From the NCBI GenBank assembly GCA_003285105.1, contig CP030158.1, positions 1 through 64,000 of the forward strand: 64,000 bases of DNA, given 5' to 3'. Below, piece after piece: positions 9,213 to 16,936 of this stretch. The position numbers were made by a program, and so were the translations under genes. The notes below the pieces were generated by a model. That model searched no databases. It had not been told where the DNA came from and worked only from the letters and a program-made list of their open reading frames with translations. Numbering within the stretch: position 1 is the first letter of the stretch; every line of letters starts with the position of its first letter. Source of the DNA: Roseithermus sacchariphilus (GTDB taxonomy: Bacteria > Bacteroidota > Rhodothermia > Rhodothermales > MEBIC09517).

Positions 9213-9593
9213 GACACCAGAGTTGACAAACGAATCAGCAGGCGAGCATGCACCGGGCGCCCCTCCAGCAGAGCGACGCCTCGAAGCACCAGGGTTTTCC
9301 TTCAAGGGGCTAAAAATAAATCGTCTGGCGGGTCAAACCAAACGAAACAACGAGGTGGAGGCGCGTTGTCTCCCTAACTGCCCGCCGTCGTCCACGTTCC
9401 GTCCGGCGCCGGCCGGCTTCAGGCTTCGGGCCGCTGGCCGATAGCTAGCGGAGCAAGACGGGCGCCGGCGCCCCTTCCGACTGGCCCCGCCATCGGTTAT
9501 CTTCCCGGGGCGGCCCGTTGCATCCTGGCCTCCCGGGATGATGACCTCACGGGTTGCGCCGTTTCTCCCCCTGCCCTCCAGAATCGCCCTGCC
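9213..9593. other. Divergent intergenic region, 381 bp
   Basis: Lies between the minus-strand acyl-CoA dehydrogenase and the plus-strand GH3 gene. It holds the AT-rich candidate promoter described separately and a small CATCC/GGATG inverted repeat near 9520-9541. No coding sequence or RNA gene is recognised in the rest, and no convincing plus-strand promoter is seen. Confidence 0.6.
9311..9341 (-). promoter_or_regulatory. Candidate Bacteroidota-type promoter for the acyl-CoA dehydrogenase
   Basis: On the minus strand TTG (9339-9341) is followed after 20 nt by TATTTTTA (9311-9318). This is close to the Bacteroidota primary sigma consensus TTG-N19-21-TAnnTTTG. It lies in an unusually AT-rich patch of this GC-rich window and leaves a leader of about 95 nt. 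Confidence 0.4.
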
Positions 9594-11183
9594 ATGAACC
9601 GGCGTGTCTTTCTGAAACAGGCCACGTTGAGCACGGCCGGGCTGACGATCCTGCCCGGGCTGTCGCAGGACGACGAGGCCCCGGCCTACCGCCAGGCCGG
9701 GCCGCTGCTGATGATCGACCTGCCGGGCGAGGAGCTGGATCCCGAAAGCCGGACCTTCATCCGGCAGCACCGGATCCGGGCCGTCACGCTCTTCCAGCGC
9801 AACATCGTCGACAGCGAGCAGACGCGGCGGCTCGTGACGCAGCTCCGGACGGAGATGGGACCTCAGGCGCTGATCGCCATCGACCAGGAAGGCGGTAGCG
9901 TGATGCGGACGGAGGACCTGCCCTTCGCGCCGAGCGCCATGTGTCTGGGCGCCTCGAACGATCCGTTGCTGGCCTTCCAGGTGGGCGCCGCCGTCGGGCG
10001 CGGACTGGCTTCCCTCGGTATCAACTGGAATTTCGCACCGGCGCTGGACGTCAACAGCAACCCGGAAAACCCGGTCATCGGGGATCGCTCCTTCGGGGAG
10101 GACCCGCAGCTCGTCACCCGCCTCGGGCTGGCCTGGGCGCGCGGCTGCCAGAGCGCCGGCGTGGCCACGTGCGTCAAGCACTTCCCCGGCCATGGGGATA
10201 CCCACCTCGACTCGCACCTCGACCTGCCCACGGTCGAGAAGGATCGCCCCGTTCTGGAGGCGGTCGAACTCTACCCGTTCCGGCAGGCCGTGGCGAACCA
10301 GATGCCGGGCTTCATGACCTCGCACATCGTCTATCCGGCCTTCGACGGCGACCACCCGGCCACGCTTTCGCCGCTGATCCTGCACGGGCTGCTCCGCCAG
10401 GCCTGGCAGTACGACGGCGTCGTCATCACGGACTCGATGAAGATGAAGGCCATCGCCGACCGCTACGGGCGCGGGGAGGCGGCGACGCAGGCGCTCCGGG
10501 CGGGGGCGGACATGGTGCTGGCCCTCGGCACCCCGCGCGAGCAGCAGGCCACGCTGGAGGCCGTCGAGCGCGCCGTGGCCGACGGCCTGGTCTCCGGCAG
10601 CCGCTACGCACACAGCCTGCGCCGGCTGCTGACGCTGACCGCGCGCTTTCCGAACCGGGTGCGACCCTACCATGCCGCACAACGCCGCGCCGACGAAGCC
10701 CTCATGTATCAGGCCTGGCTGCGTGGCCTGACGCCCTACCGCGCCCCGCAGCCACCGCCTCCCGGCTCCCGGCTCATCGTCGTCGTGGCCGAGGGCGTCC
10801 GGGGCCAGGGACCCAACGCGCGCGGCGCCGCCGGGCTGATGATGACCGACCGGCTCGCCCGCCGGTACGATGTCACCCCGGTCTACTACGGCCACCGCCG
10901 GCCCCTGGCCTGCCTCGACCGCTTTGCCTCCATCGACCGCCGCGACGCCACGGTCGTCTTCCTCTCTACCACCCGCCAGCGCCCCGACGACGCGCTGAAG
11001 GCGCTGATCCAGGCCATCCGGCCCGACCTGCACGTGGCTCTCTGGAATCCGTACACGGTGCTCGACGTGCCGGCCCCGGCGCTCATCACCTACGGCTTCC
11101 GCCCCCCCGCCCTCGACGCCGTCGCCGCCTGGTTCGAGGGCACCGTCGAAGCCCGCGGCATCGCACCGATCCGGCTGGGCTGA
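9594..11183 (+). CDS. Exported glycoside hydrolase family 3 protein (beta-N-acetylhexosaminidase-like)
   Basis: A 529-residue GH3 enzyme. The N-terminus MNRRVFLKQATLSTAGL is a Tat-like signal. The GH3 catalytic domain shows KHFPGHGDTHLDSHLDLP (the Lys-His...His-Asp hallmark of the NagZ-type subgroup) and ITDSMKMKAI with the nucleophile Asp. About 170 further residues form a smaller alpha/beta domain. NagZ-like enzymes remove N-acetylglucosamine from peptidoglycan fragments; the exported location here would suit wall or chitin-type oligosaccharides. Substrate assignment is by family resemblance only. Confidence 0.88.
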   Translation: MNRRVFLKQATLSTAGLTILPGLSQDDEAPAYRQAGPLLMIDLPGEELDPESRTFIRQHRIRAVTLFQRNIVDSEQTRRLVTQLRTEMGPQALIAIDQEGGSVMRTEDLPFAPSAMCLGASNDPLLAFQVGAAVGRGLASLGINWNFAPALDVNSNPENPVIGDRSFGEDPQLVTRLGLAWARGCQSAGVATCVKHFPGHGDTHLDSHLDLPTVEKDRPVLEAVELYPFRQAVANQMPGFMTSHIVYPAFDGDHPATLSPLILHGLLRQAWQYDGVVITDSMKMKAIADRYGRGEAATQALRAGADMVLALGTPREQQATLEAVERAVADGLVSGSRYAHSLRRLLTLTARFPNRVRPYHAAQRRADEALMYQAWLRGLTPYRAPQPPPPGSRLIVVVAEGVRGQGPNARGAAGLMMTDRLARRYDVTPVYYGHRRPLACLDRFASIDRRDATVVFLSTTRQRPDDALKALIQAIRPDLHVALWNPYTVLDVPAPALITYGFRPPALDAVAAWFEGTVEARGIAPIRLG

Positions 11184-11298
11184 TCTGGCCGGGGTGATCC
11201 GGGCCGCGAAGGCTGCTTCCTGCGAACGACACCCCCGCTTGCGCGTTTAGGGGATCCTCCGTTTCTTCCGCAGCCCCGCGGTTACCGCCCCTCCCCGC

Positions 11299-12405
11299 AT
11301 GCCTGCGTACCGTCGCCTCGTCGTCAAACTCGGCACCAGCGTCCTGACTGGCGGCCGGCCCCGGCTGGACCGCGCGCACATGGTCGAACTCGTCCGCCAG
11401 TGTGCCCGCCTCCGGCGGGACGGGCGAGACGTGATCCTCTGCACCTCCGGCGCCATCGCCGCCGGGCGCGAACGCCTCGGCTTCCCCGACCTGCCCGAGA
11501 CGGTGGCCAACAAGCAGCTGCTGGCCGCCGTGGGCCAGAGCCGGCTGATGCTGGTCTGGGAACAGCTCTTCGAACTCTACGGCCTGCACGTCGGGCAGAT
11601 GCTGCTGACCCGGGCCGACGTGCACGACCGCCAGCGCTTCCTCAACGCCCGCGACACGCTGCAGGCGCTGCTGGAGTACGGCATCATCCCCGTCATCAAC
11701 GAGAACGATGCCGTCGCCACGAGCGAGATCAAGGTGGGCGACAACGACAACCTCTCGGCCCTCGTGGCCCTGCTCGCCGAGGCGGATCTGCTGCTGCTGC
11801 TGACCGACCAGCGCGGCCTCTTCACCGCGGACCCCCGCCGGCACCCCGACGCCGAGTTGATCCCGGAGGTGCGCACCATCGACGACACGCTGCGCCGGCT
11901 GGCCGGGGGCAGCATCAGCGGGCTCGGCACGGGCGGCATGGCGACGAAGCTCCAGGCCGCCGACGCCGCCCGCCGCGGCGGCGTCGATGTGGTGATCGCC
12001 TCCGGGCACGTCCCCGAGGTGATCGAGCGGGCCGCCGCCGGTGAGGCCGTCGGGACCCGCTTCCCGGCGCTGGAAACGCCGCTGGAGAACCGCAAACGCT
12101 GGATCTATGCCGGCACGACGCCCTCCGGCCGCCTGTTCATCGACGCCGGCGCCGTCGCCGCCCTGCGCCGTAACGGCAGCAGCCTGCTCACCCCCGGCAT
12201 CACCGCCGTCGAGGGCGACTTCCAGCGCGGCGATACCGTGCGCATCCTCACCGCCGACGGCGCGGAGGTCGGTCGCGGCATCGTGCGCTACGACGCGGCC
12301 GACCTGTGCCGCATCGCCGGCTGCCGCTCGGACGAGATCGCGGATCGCCTCGCCTACAGCCTCGGCCCCGTCGCCGTCCACCGAAACGACCTGATCCTGG
12401 TCTAG
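11299..12405 (+). CDS. proB: Glutamate 5-kinase
   Basis: First step of proline synthesis: ATP-dependent phosphorylation of glutamate to gamma-glutamyl phosphate. The amino-acid kinase domain (1-260) shows [10 protein letters not shown], the [14 protein letters not shown] loop, INENDAVAT and [17 protein letters not shown]-terminal PUA domain (about 275-365) gives the usual 368-residue length. proA begins 41 bp downstream, the classical proBA order. Proline feedback inhibition is a family property and cannot be judged here. Confidence 0.96.
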   Translation: MPAYRRLVVKLGTSVLTGGRPRLDRAHMVELVRQCARLRRDGRDVILCTSGAIAAGRERLGFPDLPETVANKQLLAAVGQSRLMLVWEQLFELYGLHVGQMLLTRADVHDRQRFLNARDTLQALLEYGIIPVINENDAVATSEIKVGDNDNLSALVALLAEADLLLLLTDQRGLFTADPRRHPDAELIPEVRTIDDTLRRLAGGSISGLGTGGMATKLQAADAARRGGVDVVIASGHVPEVIERAAAGEAVGTRFPALETPLENRKRWIYAGTTPSGRLFIDAGAVAALRRNGSSLLTPGITAVEGDFQRGDTVRILTADGAEVGRGIVRYDAADLCRIAGCRSDEIADRLAYSLGPVAVHRNDLILV

Positions 12406-12446
12406 CCGACCGGGCCCGTTCCTTTTTCTCCGAACCGACGCTACGT

Positions 12447-13733
12447 ATGTCCACCCTCCAGACCGAACGCCTCAACCTGACCGCCCTGGGCCGTGCGGCG
12501 AAGGCGGCCTCCCGCACGCTGGCCACGTTGCCCGCCGCCCGCCGCCATGCCGTGCTCGCCGCCCTCGCCGATGAACTGGAACGCCGGGCGGACGAGCTGC
12601 TGGCCCAGAACGCCCTGGACGTCGACGACGGCCGCGCCGCCGGCCTGAGCGAGGCCCTGCTCGACCGGCTGCTGCTCACGCCCGAGCGCCTCGCCGGCCT
12701 CGCCGCCGACACCCGCCGCGTCATCGACCTGCCGGACCCCGTCGGCCGGGAATACGACCACCGGACCCTCCCCAACGGCATGCGCCTCTACAAGCGCCGC
12801 GTTCCCATCGGGGTGCTCGGGGTCATCTACGAAGCCCGCCCGAACGTGACGATCGACATCGCCACGCTGTGCCTGAAGACCGGCAATGCCGCCCTCCTCC
12901 GCGGCGGAAGCGAGACGCTGCGCAGCAACCTCGCCCTCGTCGACGTCATCCAGGCCGCGCTCGAACGGACCGGCCTGCCCCGCACCGCCATCCAGTACAT
13001 CGGCGACCCGGACCGAGCGCTCGTGACCGAGCTGCTACGGCTCGATGCCTACGTCGACATGATCATCCCCCGGGGCGGGGCCGGCCTGCACCAGCTCTGC
13101 AAGGAGAAAAGCACCATCCCCGTCATCACCGGCGGCATCGGCATCTGCCACCTCTACGTGGACGAGAGCGCCGACCTGGAGCGCGCCGTGGACGTCGTCG
13201 AGAACGCCAAGGTGCAACGTCCCAGCGTCTGCAATGCGCTCGACACGCTGCTCGTCCACCGGAGCGTGGCCGCCACCTTCCTGCCGGCCGTCGCCGCCCG
13301 CCTGGCGCGGCACGGCGTCGAGCTGCGCGCCGAGCCGGCGGCGCTGGAGATCCTGCAGGCCGGCACCCACGGCGCATCGGTGACCCCGGCCGGCCTCTAC
13401 GACTTCGACCAGGAATGGCTGAGCCTGGTGCTCGGCGTCAAGGTCGTCGATACGCTGGACGAGGCCATCGCCCACATCCAGGAGCACAGCACCGGCCACT
13501 CCGACGGCATCCTGACGACGAACCAGGCCCACGCGGCGCGGTTCATCGACGCCGTCGACTCGGCCGCCGTGTACGTCAACGCCAGCACCCGCTTCACCGA
13601 CGGCGGCCAGTTCGGCCTCGGCGCCGAGGTGGCCGTCAGCACCCAGAAGCTGCACGCCCGCGGCCCGATGGGCCTGGAGGAGCTGACCACCTACAAGTGG
13701 ATCGGCATCGGCGACGGCCACGTGCGGGCATAG
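12447..13733 (+). CDS. proA: Glutamate-5-semialdehyde dehydrogenase (gamma-glutamyl phosphate reductase)
   Basis: Second step of proline synthesis: NADPH reduction of gamma-glutamyl phosphate. The start is the ATG of [10 protein letters not shown], giving 428 residues, close to the usual 417; longer upstream reading is the shadow of proB. An aldehyde-dehydrogenase fold is seen, with the [10 protein letters not shown] segment and the catalytic Cys at residue 262 in [27 protein letters not shown] near the C-terminus is typical of ProA. Probably co-transcribed with proB; convergent with rny. Confidence 0.96.
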   Translation: MSTLQTERLNLTALGRAAKAASRTLATLPAARRHAVLAALADELERRADELLAQNALDVDDGRAAGLSEALLDRLLLTPERLAGLAADTRRVIDLPDPVGREYDHRTLPNGMRLYKRRVPIGVLGVIYEARPNVTIDIATLCLKTGNAALLRGGSETLRSNLALVDVIQAALERTGLPRTAIQYIGDPDRALVTELLRLDAYVDMIIPRGGAGLHQLCKEKSTIPVITGGIGICHLYVDESADLERAVDVVENAKVQRPSVCNALDTLLVHRSVAATFLPAVAARLARHGVELRAEPAALEILQAGTHGASVTPAGLYDFDQEWLSLVLGVKVVDTLDEAIAHIQEHSTGHSDGILTTNQAHAARFIDAVDSAAVYVNASTRFTDGGQFGLGAEVAVSTQKLHARGPMGLEELTTYKWIGIGDGHVRA

Positions 13734-13758
13734 ATCCGGCGCCGAGGCCGCCGCGGCC

Positions 13759-15471
13759 TCACTTCGCGTAGGCGACCGACCGGACCTCGCGGATCACCGT
13801 CACCTTCACCTGGCCGGGGTACTGCATCTCGCTCTGGATCTTCTTCGAGATGTCCGAGGCGAGCTGCTCGGCCTGCGCGTCGGAGACGAGCTCGTGGTTG
13901 ACCATGACGCGGATCTCGCGGCCGGCCTGGATGGCATAGACCCGCCCGACGCCTTCGAACGAGGAGGCCAGCTCTTCGAGCTTCTCCAGCCGTTTGATGT
14001 AGTTCTCCAGCGCCTCGCGGCGGGCGCCGGGCCGGGCGCCGGAGATGGCGTCGGCCGCCTGCACGATGGGCGAGATCATCGCCGTCATCTCGATCTCGTC
14101 GTGGTGCGCGCCGACGGCGTTGCACACGTCCGGGTGTTCCTTGTACTTGCGGCACAGCTCCATACCCACGATGGCGTGCGGCTGCTCGATGTCCTCCTCT
14201 ACGACCTTGCCGATGTCGTGCAATAGCCCGGCGCGGCGGGCCATGGTGGCATCCAGGTTCAGCTCCGCGGCAATGAGCGAGGCGATGCGCGCCGTCTCGA
14301 TGGAGTGGGCCAGCAGGTTCTGCCCGTAGCTGGTCCGGTAGCGCATCCGCCCGATGAGCCGGATCAACTCGGGGTGGACGCCGTGCAGGTTCAGGTCGAT
14401 GACCGTCCGCTCGCCGGTCTCGATGATCTCCTCCTCGATCTCCTCGGTCACCTTTTCGACGACCTCCTCGATGCGGGCCGGGTGGATGCGGCCGTCCTGC
14501 ACGAGCCGGATGAGGCTGATGCGGGCGATCTCGCGGCGGACCGGGTTGAAGCCGGAGAGGATGACGGCCTCCGGCGTGTCGTCCACGATGACCTCGATGC
14601 CGGTGGCGGCCTCGAAGGCGCGGATGTTGCGCCCCTCCCGCCCGATGATCCGGCCCTTCATCTCGTCCGACTGGATGTTGACGACGGACACCGTGTTCTC
14701 GATGGCATGGCTGGCGGCCGTGCGCTGGATGGCGGTCAGGATGACTTTGCGGGCCTCGCGGTTGGCCTTCAGGCGGGCCTCGTCGCGGATTTCCTTGACG
14801 AGCGACGCCGCTTCGAGGCGGGCTTCGTCGACGAACTGCTCCAGCAGCATCTCGCGGGCCTCGCGGCGGGTGAGGCCGGAGACCTGTTCCAGCTTCCGGA
14901 TCTGCTCTTCGACCATGTGACGGAGCCGTTCCCGCTCGCTGTTGAGGGCGGCGTCCCGGTCCTCCAGCTCTTTCAGGCGCGCCTCGGCTTGCTGCTCCAG
15001 GCGGGCCGCCCGTTGCCGGCGCTGCTCCAGATCCTGGTGGAGCCCTTCGATCTGCCGCCGGAGGGTCTCGGCCGCCTGCCGGTGTTGGTCGGCTTCCTTG
15101 CGGAGCGCCTCGACGGCCTCGGCCGCCTTGTGGAGCAGGTTCTCGCGTTCGTTGACGCGCTGGATGCGCTTGTTGAGCTTCTCCTGTTTCTGGTCGATGC
15201 GCTGCTTGGAGCGGCGCAGGGTGCGCCGGGCTTCTTCTTGCTCCCGTTCCAGATCCTGCCGCTGCCGCACGAGCGCCTCTTCAGCCTTCTCGATGCGTTC
15301 GTAGCGGAGTCGTTCTATCTCCTGCTCGGCGTCGGCCAGGAGGCGCTGCGCCTCGGACCGGGCCCGAGCCACCTGCCCATGTCCCTGTCTCTGGAGAACA
15401 AACCGGTCTAGAGCAATACCTGCAACCAGCGCGACCACCGCCGTGATGACGGCTACCATGATCGCTTCCAT
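13759..15471 (-). CDS. rny: Ribonuclease Y
   Basis: Membrane-anchored endoribonuclease that starts mRNA decay. From the start [13 protein letters not shown] the product is 570 residues: one N-terminal membrane helix (about 5-22), a long charged coiled coil (about 30-210), a KH RNA-binding domain with [13 protein letters not shown], and an HD hydrolase domain with [14 protein letters not shown] longer upstream reading adds Cys/Arg-rich residues that do not look coding. It lies downstream of zapA on the same strand, separated by the structured RNA region. Convergent with proA, with a gap of about 25 bp holding a small GAGGCC/GGCCTC palindrome. Confidence 0.96.
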   Translation of the reverse strand: MEAIMVAVITAVVALVAGIALDRFVLQRQGHGQVARARSEAQRLLADAEQEIERLRYERIEKAEEALVRQRQDLEREQEEARRTLRRSKQRIDQKQEKLNKRIQRVNERENLLHKAAEAVEALRKEADQHRQAAETLRRQIEGLHQDLEQRRQRAARLEQQAEARLKELEDRDAALNSERERLRHMVEEQIRKLEQVSGLTRREAREMLLEQFVDEARLEAASLVKEIRDEARLKANREARKVILTAIQRTAASHAIENTVSVVNIQSDEMKGRIIGREGRNIRAFEAATGIEVIVDDTPEAVILSGFNPVRREIARISLIRLVQDGRIHPARIEEVVEKVTEEIEEEIIETGERTVIDLNLHGVHPELIRLIGRMRYRTSYGQNLLAHSIETARIASLIAAELNLDATMARRAGLLHDIGKVVEEDIEQPHAIVGMELCRKYKEHPDVCNAVGAHHDEIEMTAMISPIVQAADAISGARPGARREALENYIKRLEKLEELASSFEGVGRVYAIQAGREIRVMVNHELVSDAQAEQLASDISKKIQSEMQYPGQVKVTVIREVRSVAYAK

Positions 15472-16075
15472 ATCGGTCAAAGCAGTTACTTCAAAAAAGG
15501 CGGTCTGAGCCGGAGCCCGCACCCCCGTCCGAGAACGACACGACGGACGGTGCAGACACGTCGCAAACCGCGAGGCTACGGATTCGGCACAGAAGATACA
15601 ACCGTCCAGCCGCAGCCACGATCCACCCGATCGATCCATCCGATGGATCCACCCGATGATGCAGGCGTGATCCGAGCGGCTCCTCCCCCGTGCACGGCAC
15701 CGGCATCCGGGACGGCCGTACCGTACCGATACGAAGGCGCCCCGGCAGGGTCGGGCGTCAACCGCGGACCGTACCGGGGCGTCCTTCTCAAGAGTACCAA
15801 CCCGCAGCGTTGGGTTTAAAAGAACCCCATTCAGACAATGCGGGCGCCGCTCAAGCCGTTCCGCCTTCCCCGGCCTCCGGCGTGTGCCGGACGAACCCCC
15901 GAGGGGGTGGGGCCTGGCGTACAGGCCTGAAGGATGGCTCCCTTCAGCGTAAGTGTTGGTTCTTTATTACGCAGTCTCTGCGGGTTCGTATCCTGCCTCT
16001 GACGAGGCAGGCAGGGTCCTTATATAACCGCCTCCCGTACCTGTTCCGGGGGAGCCGGCGAACCCCGTACAGGGT
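15472..16075. other. Long intergenic region between zapA and rny, 604 bp
   Basis: Holds the candidate 6S-like RNA (15795-15990), a hairpin just after zapA on the minus strand (CCTGT..CGGGG pairing CCCCG..ACAGG at about 16040-16073), a TTATATAA element (16020-16027), and a long imperfect hairpin (CGCCCCGG/CCGGGGCG, about 15736-15785) after the RNA. Closer to rny (15590-15670) are overlapping short palindromes around GATCCATCCGATGGATC. No protein-coding gene is seen. Confidence 0.6.
15795..15990 (-). ncRNA. ssrS: Candidate 6S-like regulatory RNA
   Basis: Nested complementary segments fold this stretch into one rod: 15795-15807 with 15978-15990 (12 of 13 paired), 15819-15826 with 15958-15965 (8 bp), 15848-15851 with 15946-15949, 15854-15857 with 15936-15939, 15864-15868 with 15929-15933 and 15872-15876 with 15923-15927. 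A large asymmetric internal loop lies at 15827-15847. The length (about 196 nt), rod shape with a central bubble, and position directly downstream of zapA on the same strand match 6S RNA, which follows zapA in E. coli. Strand is inferred from zapA synteny and a TATATAA element about 30 nt upstream. 6S RNA sequesters RNA polymerase holoenzyme. Without a covariance search this stays a candidate. Confidence 0.55.
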
Positions 16076-16408
16076 TTAATCGGTCGGATCGGACGCTTCT
16101 TTACCGCTCGCCTCGGGCCGCCCCAGCACGCCGTCCAGGCGGTCTGCCAGGGCGTCCAGGGCCTCGTCCACGGCATCGTCCTCTTCCCAGGTGCTGTACA
16201 GCTCTTCGGCGATGGCCAGCGCCGTGATCACGGCCGCGGTCAGTTCGGACTGGCCGGGATGTGCCTGCTGAAAGGCCTGCATCTTGCCGTCGACGTACGC
16301 CGCCACGTCCCGCGTCAGCGCTTCGTCGCCCGGGCGCACCCGCAGGGCATACTCCCGGCCGAGGATGCGCACGCGAATCGATTTGTCCAGGCCCGCGTCC
16401 TTGCCCAT
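16076..16408 (-). CDS. zapA: Cell division protein ZapA
   Basis: Small FtsZ-binding protein that promotes Z-ring bundling. It has 110 residues. The ZapA fold signature is IRVRILGREYALRVRPGDE followed by AAYVDGKMQAF and a C-terminal coiled-coil helix, ending in an acidic tail. The start MGKDAGLDKS is one base after the TAG of the upstream coiled-coil gene, so the two are translationally coupled. In Bacteroidota this gene commonly sits between pheT and rny, as here. Confidence 0.88.
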   Translation of the reverse strand: MGKDAGLDKSIRVRILGREYALRVRPGDEALTRDVAAYVDGKMQAFQQAHPGQSELTAAVITALAIAEELYSTWEEDDAVDEALDALADRLDGVLGRPEASGKEASDPTD

Positions 16409-16409
16409 G

Positions 16410-16817
16410 CTACGCCTCGTCCCGGTCCGCCCGGTTCTGGTCCAGGTATCGGTCGATGGCTTCGATGAAGCCGGCCACCTTCTGCCGCAGCACCTCGGGC
16501 TCCTCGTCGAAACCGACGAGGGCGCCCTCGACGTCGAGCAGCGGCCGTTGCTCGGCGGCCTGAAGGCGCTCGAGCAGCGCCGCATTCTCTCCGCGCAGGC
16601 GCTCCAGCTCACGGGCTGCTTCCTCGACCCGCTGCCGCAGGCGCTCCAGCGAGCGGTTGCCTTTCAACTGGATCGGACCGGCGGACGTGTCCCCGGCGGA
16701 CGTGTCCCCGGCGGACGTCTCGCCGGAGGCCGGGCCGGCCGCCATCGGATCCGTGCCGTTTCCACGCCGCCGTCCACGCCGGCGCGACGAACGTCGATTC
16801 GGGCGGTTGTTCCCCAT
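16410..16817 (-). CDS. Small coiled-coil protein of unknown function, coupled to zapA
   Basis: A 135-residue protein from the start MGNNRPNRRSS. The N-terminus is strongly basic (Arg/Asn/Ser). Next is a Gly/Thr/Ser-rich linker that includes three near-copies of the pentapeptide SAGDT. A heptad-type coiled coil (LERLRQRVEEAARELERLRGE..LERLQAAEQ) and an acidic C-terminal helix follow. It ends one base before the zapA start. Position and coiled coil suggest a division-associated partner analogous to ZapB or to the unnamed coiled-coil genes beside zapA in Bacteroidota, but no family is recognised with certainty. The start could be further upstream; the in-frame extension is Cys/Arg-rich and unlikely. 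Confidence 0.7.
   Translation of the reverse strand: MGNNRPNRRSSRRRGRRRGNGTDPMAAGPASGETSAGDTSAGDTSAGPIQLKGNRSLERLRQRVEEAARELERLRGENAALLERLQAAEQRPLLDVEGALVGFDEEPEVLRQKVAGFIEAIDRYLDQNRADRDEA
16681..16728. repeat. 15-nt in-frame tandem repeat, about 3 copies
   Basis: Three consecutive copies of a 15-nt unit (gcggacgtgtccccg and close variants) encode the repeated SAGDT pentapeptide in the linker of the coiled-coil gene. The first two are identical and the third diverges slightly. The unit length keeps frame. Confidence 0.85.
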
Positions 16818-16936
16818 CGCAAGCAACGACGTCTGGTGAGTGAGTCCCGTCGGACGGGCATGTCCTTCGCGGCAATATAACGCGCAGGACGCAGAAGTTC
16901 GGAAGCCGGCGGCACGACGGCGCGCCGGGCCAGGGG

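Noticed and set aside
12306-12446. Upstream extension of proA into proB
   Set aside because: The added 47 residues are Arg/Pro-rich and not conserved; the ATG at 12447 gives the normal ProA length.
13744-13760. GAGGCC/GGCCTC palindrome between proA and rny as a terminator
   Set aside because: Only six pairs, no T tract on either strand, and it overlaps the rny stop codon.
15978-16011. A tRNA-like T arm (GCGGG-TTCGTAT-CCTGC) and adjacent hairpin suggesting a tRNA or tmRNA on the plus strand
   Set aside because: The loop lacks the invariant A58, no matching 5' acceptor or D arm is found, and no tag-like reading frame exists. The same bases pair better in the long rod proposed as 6S-like RNA.
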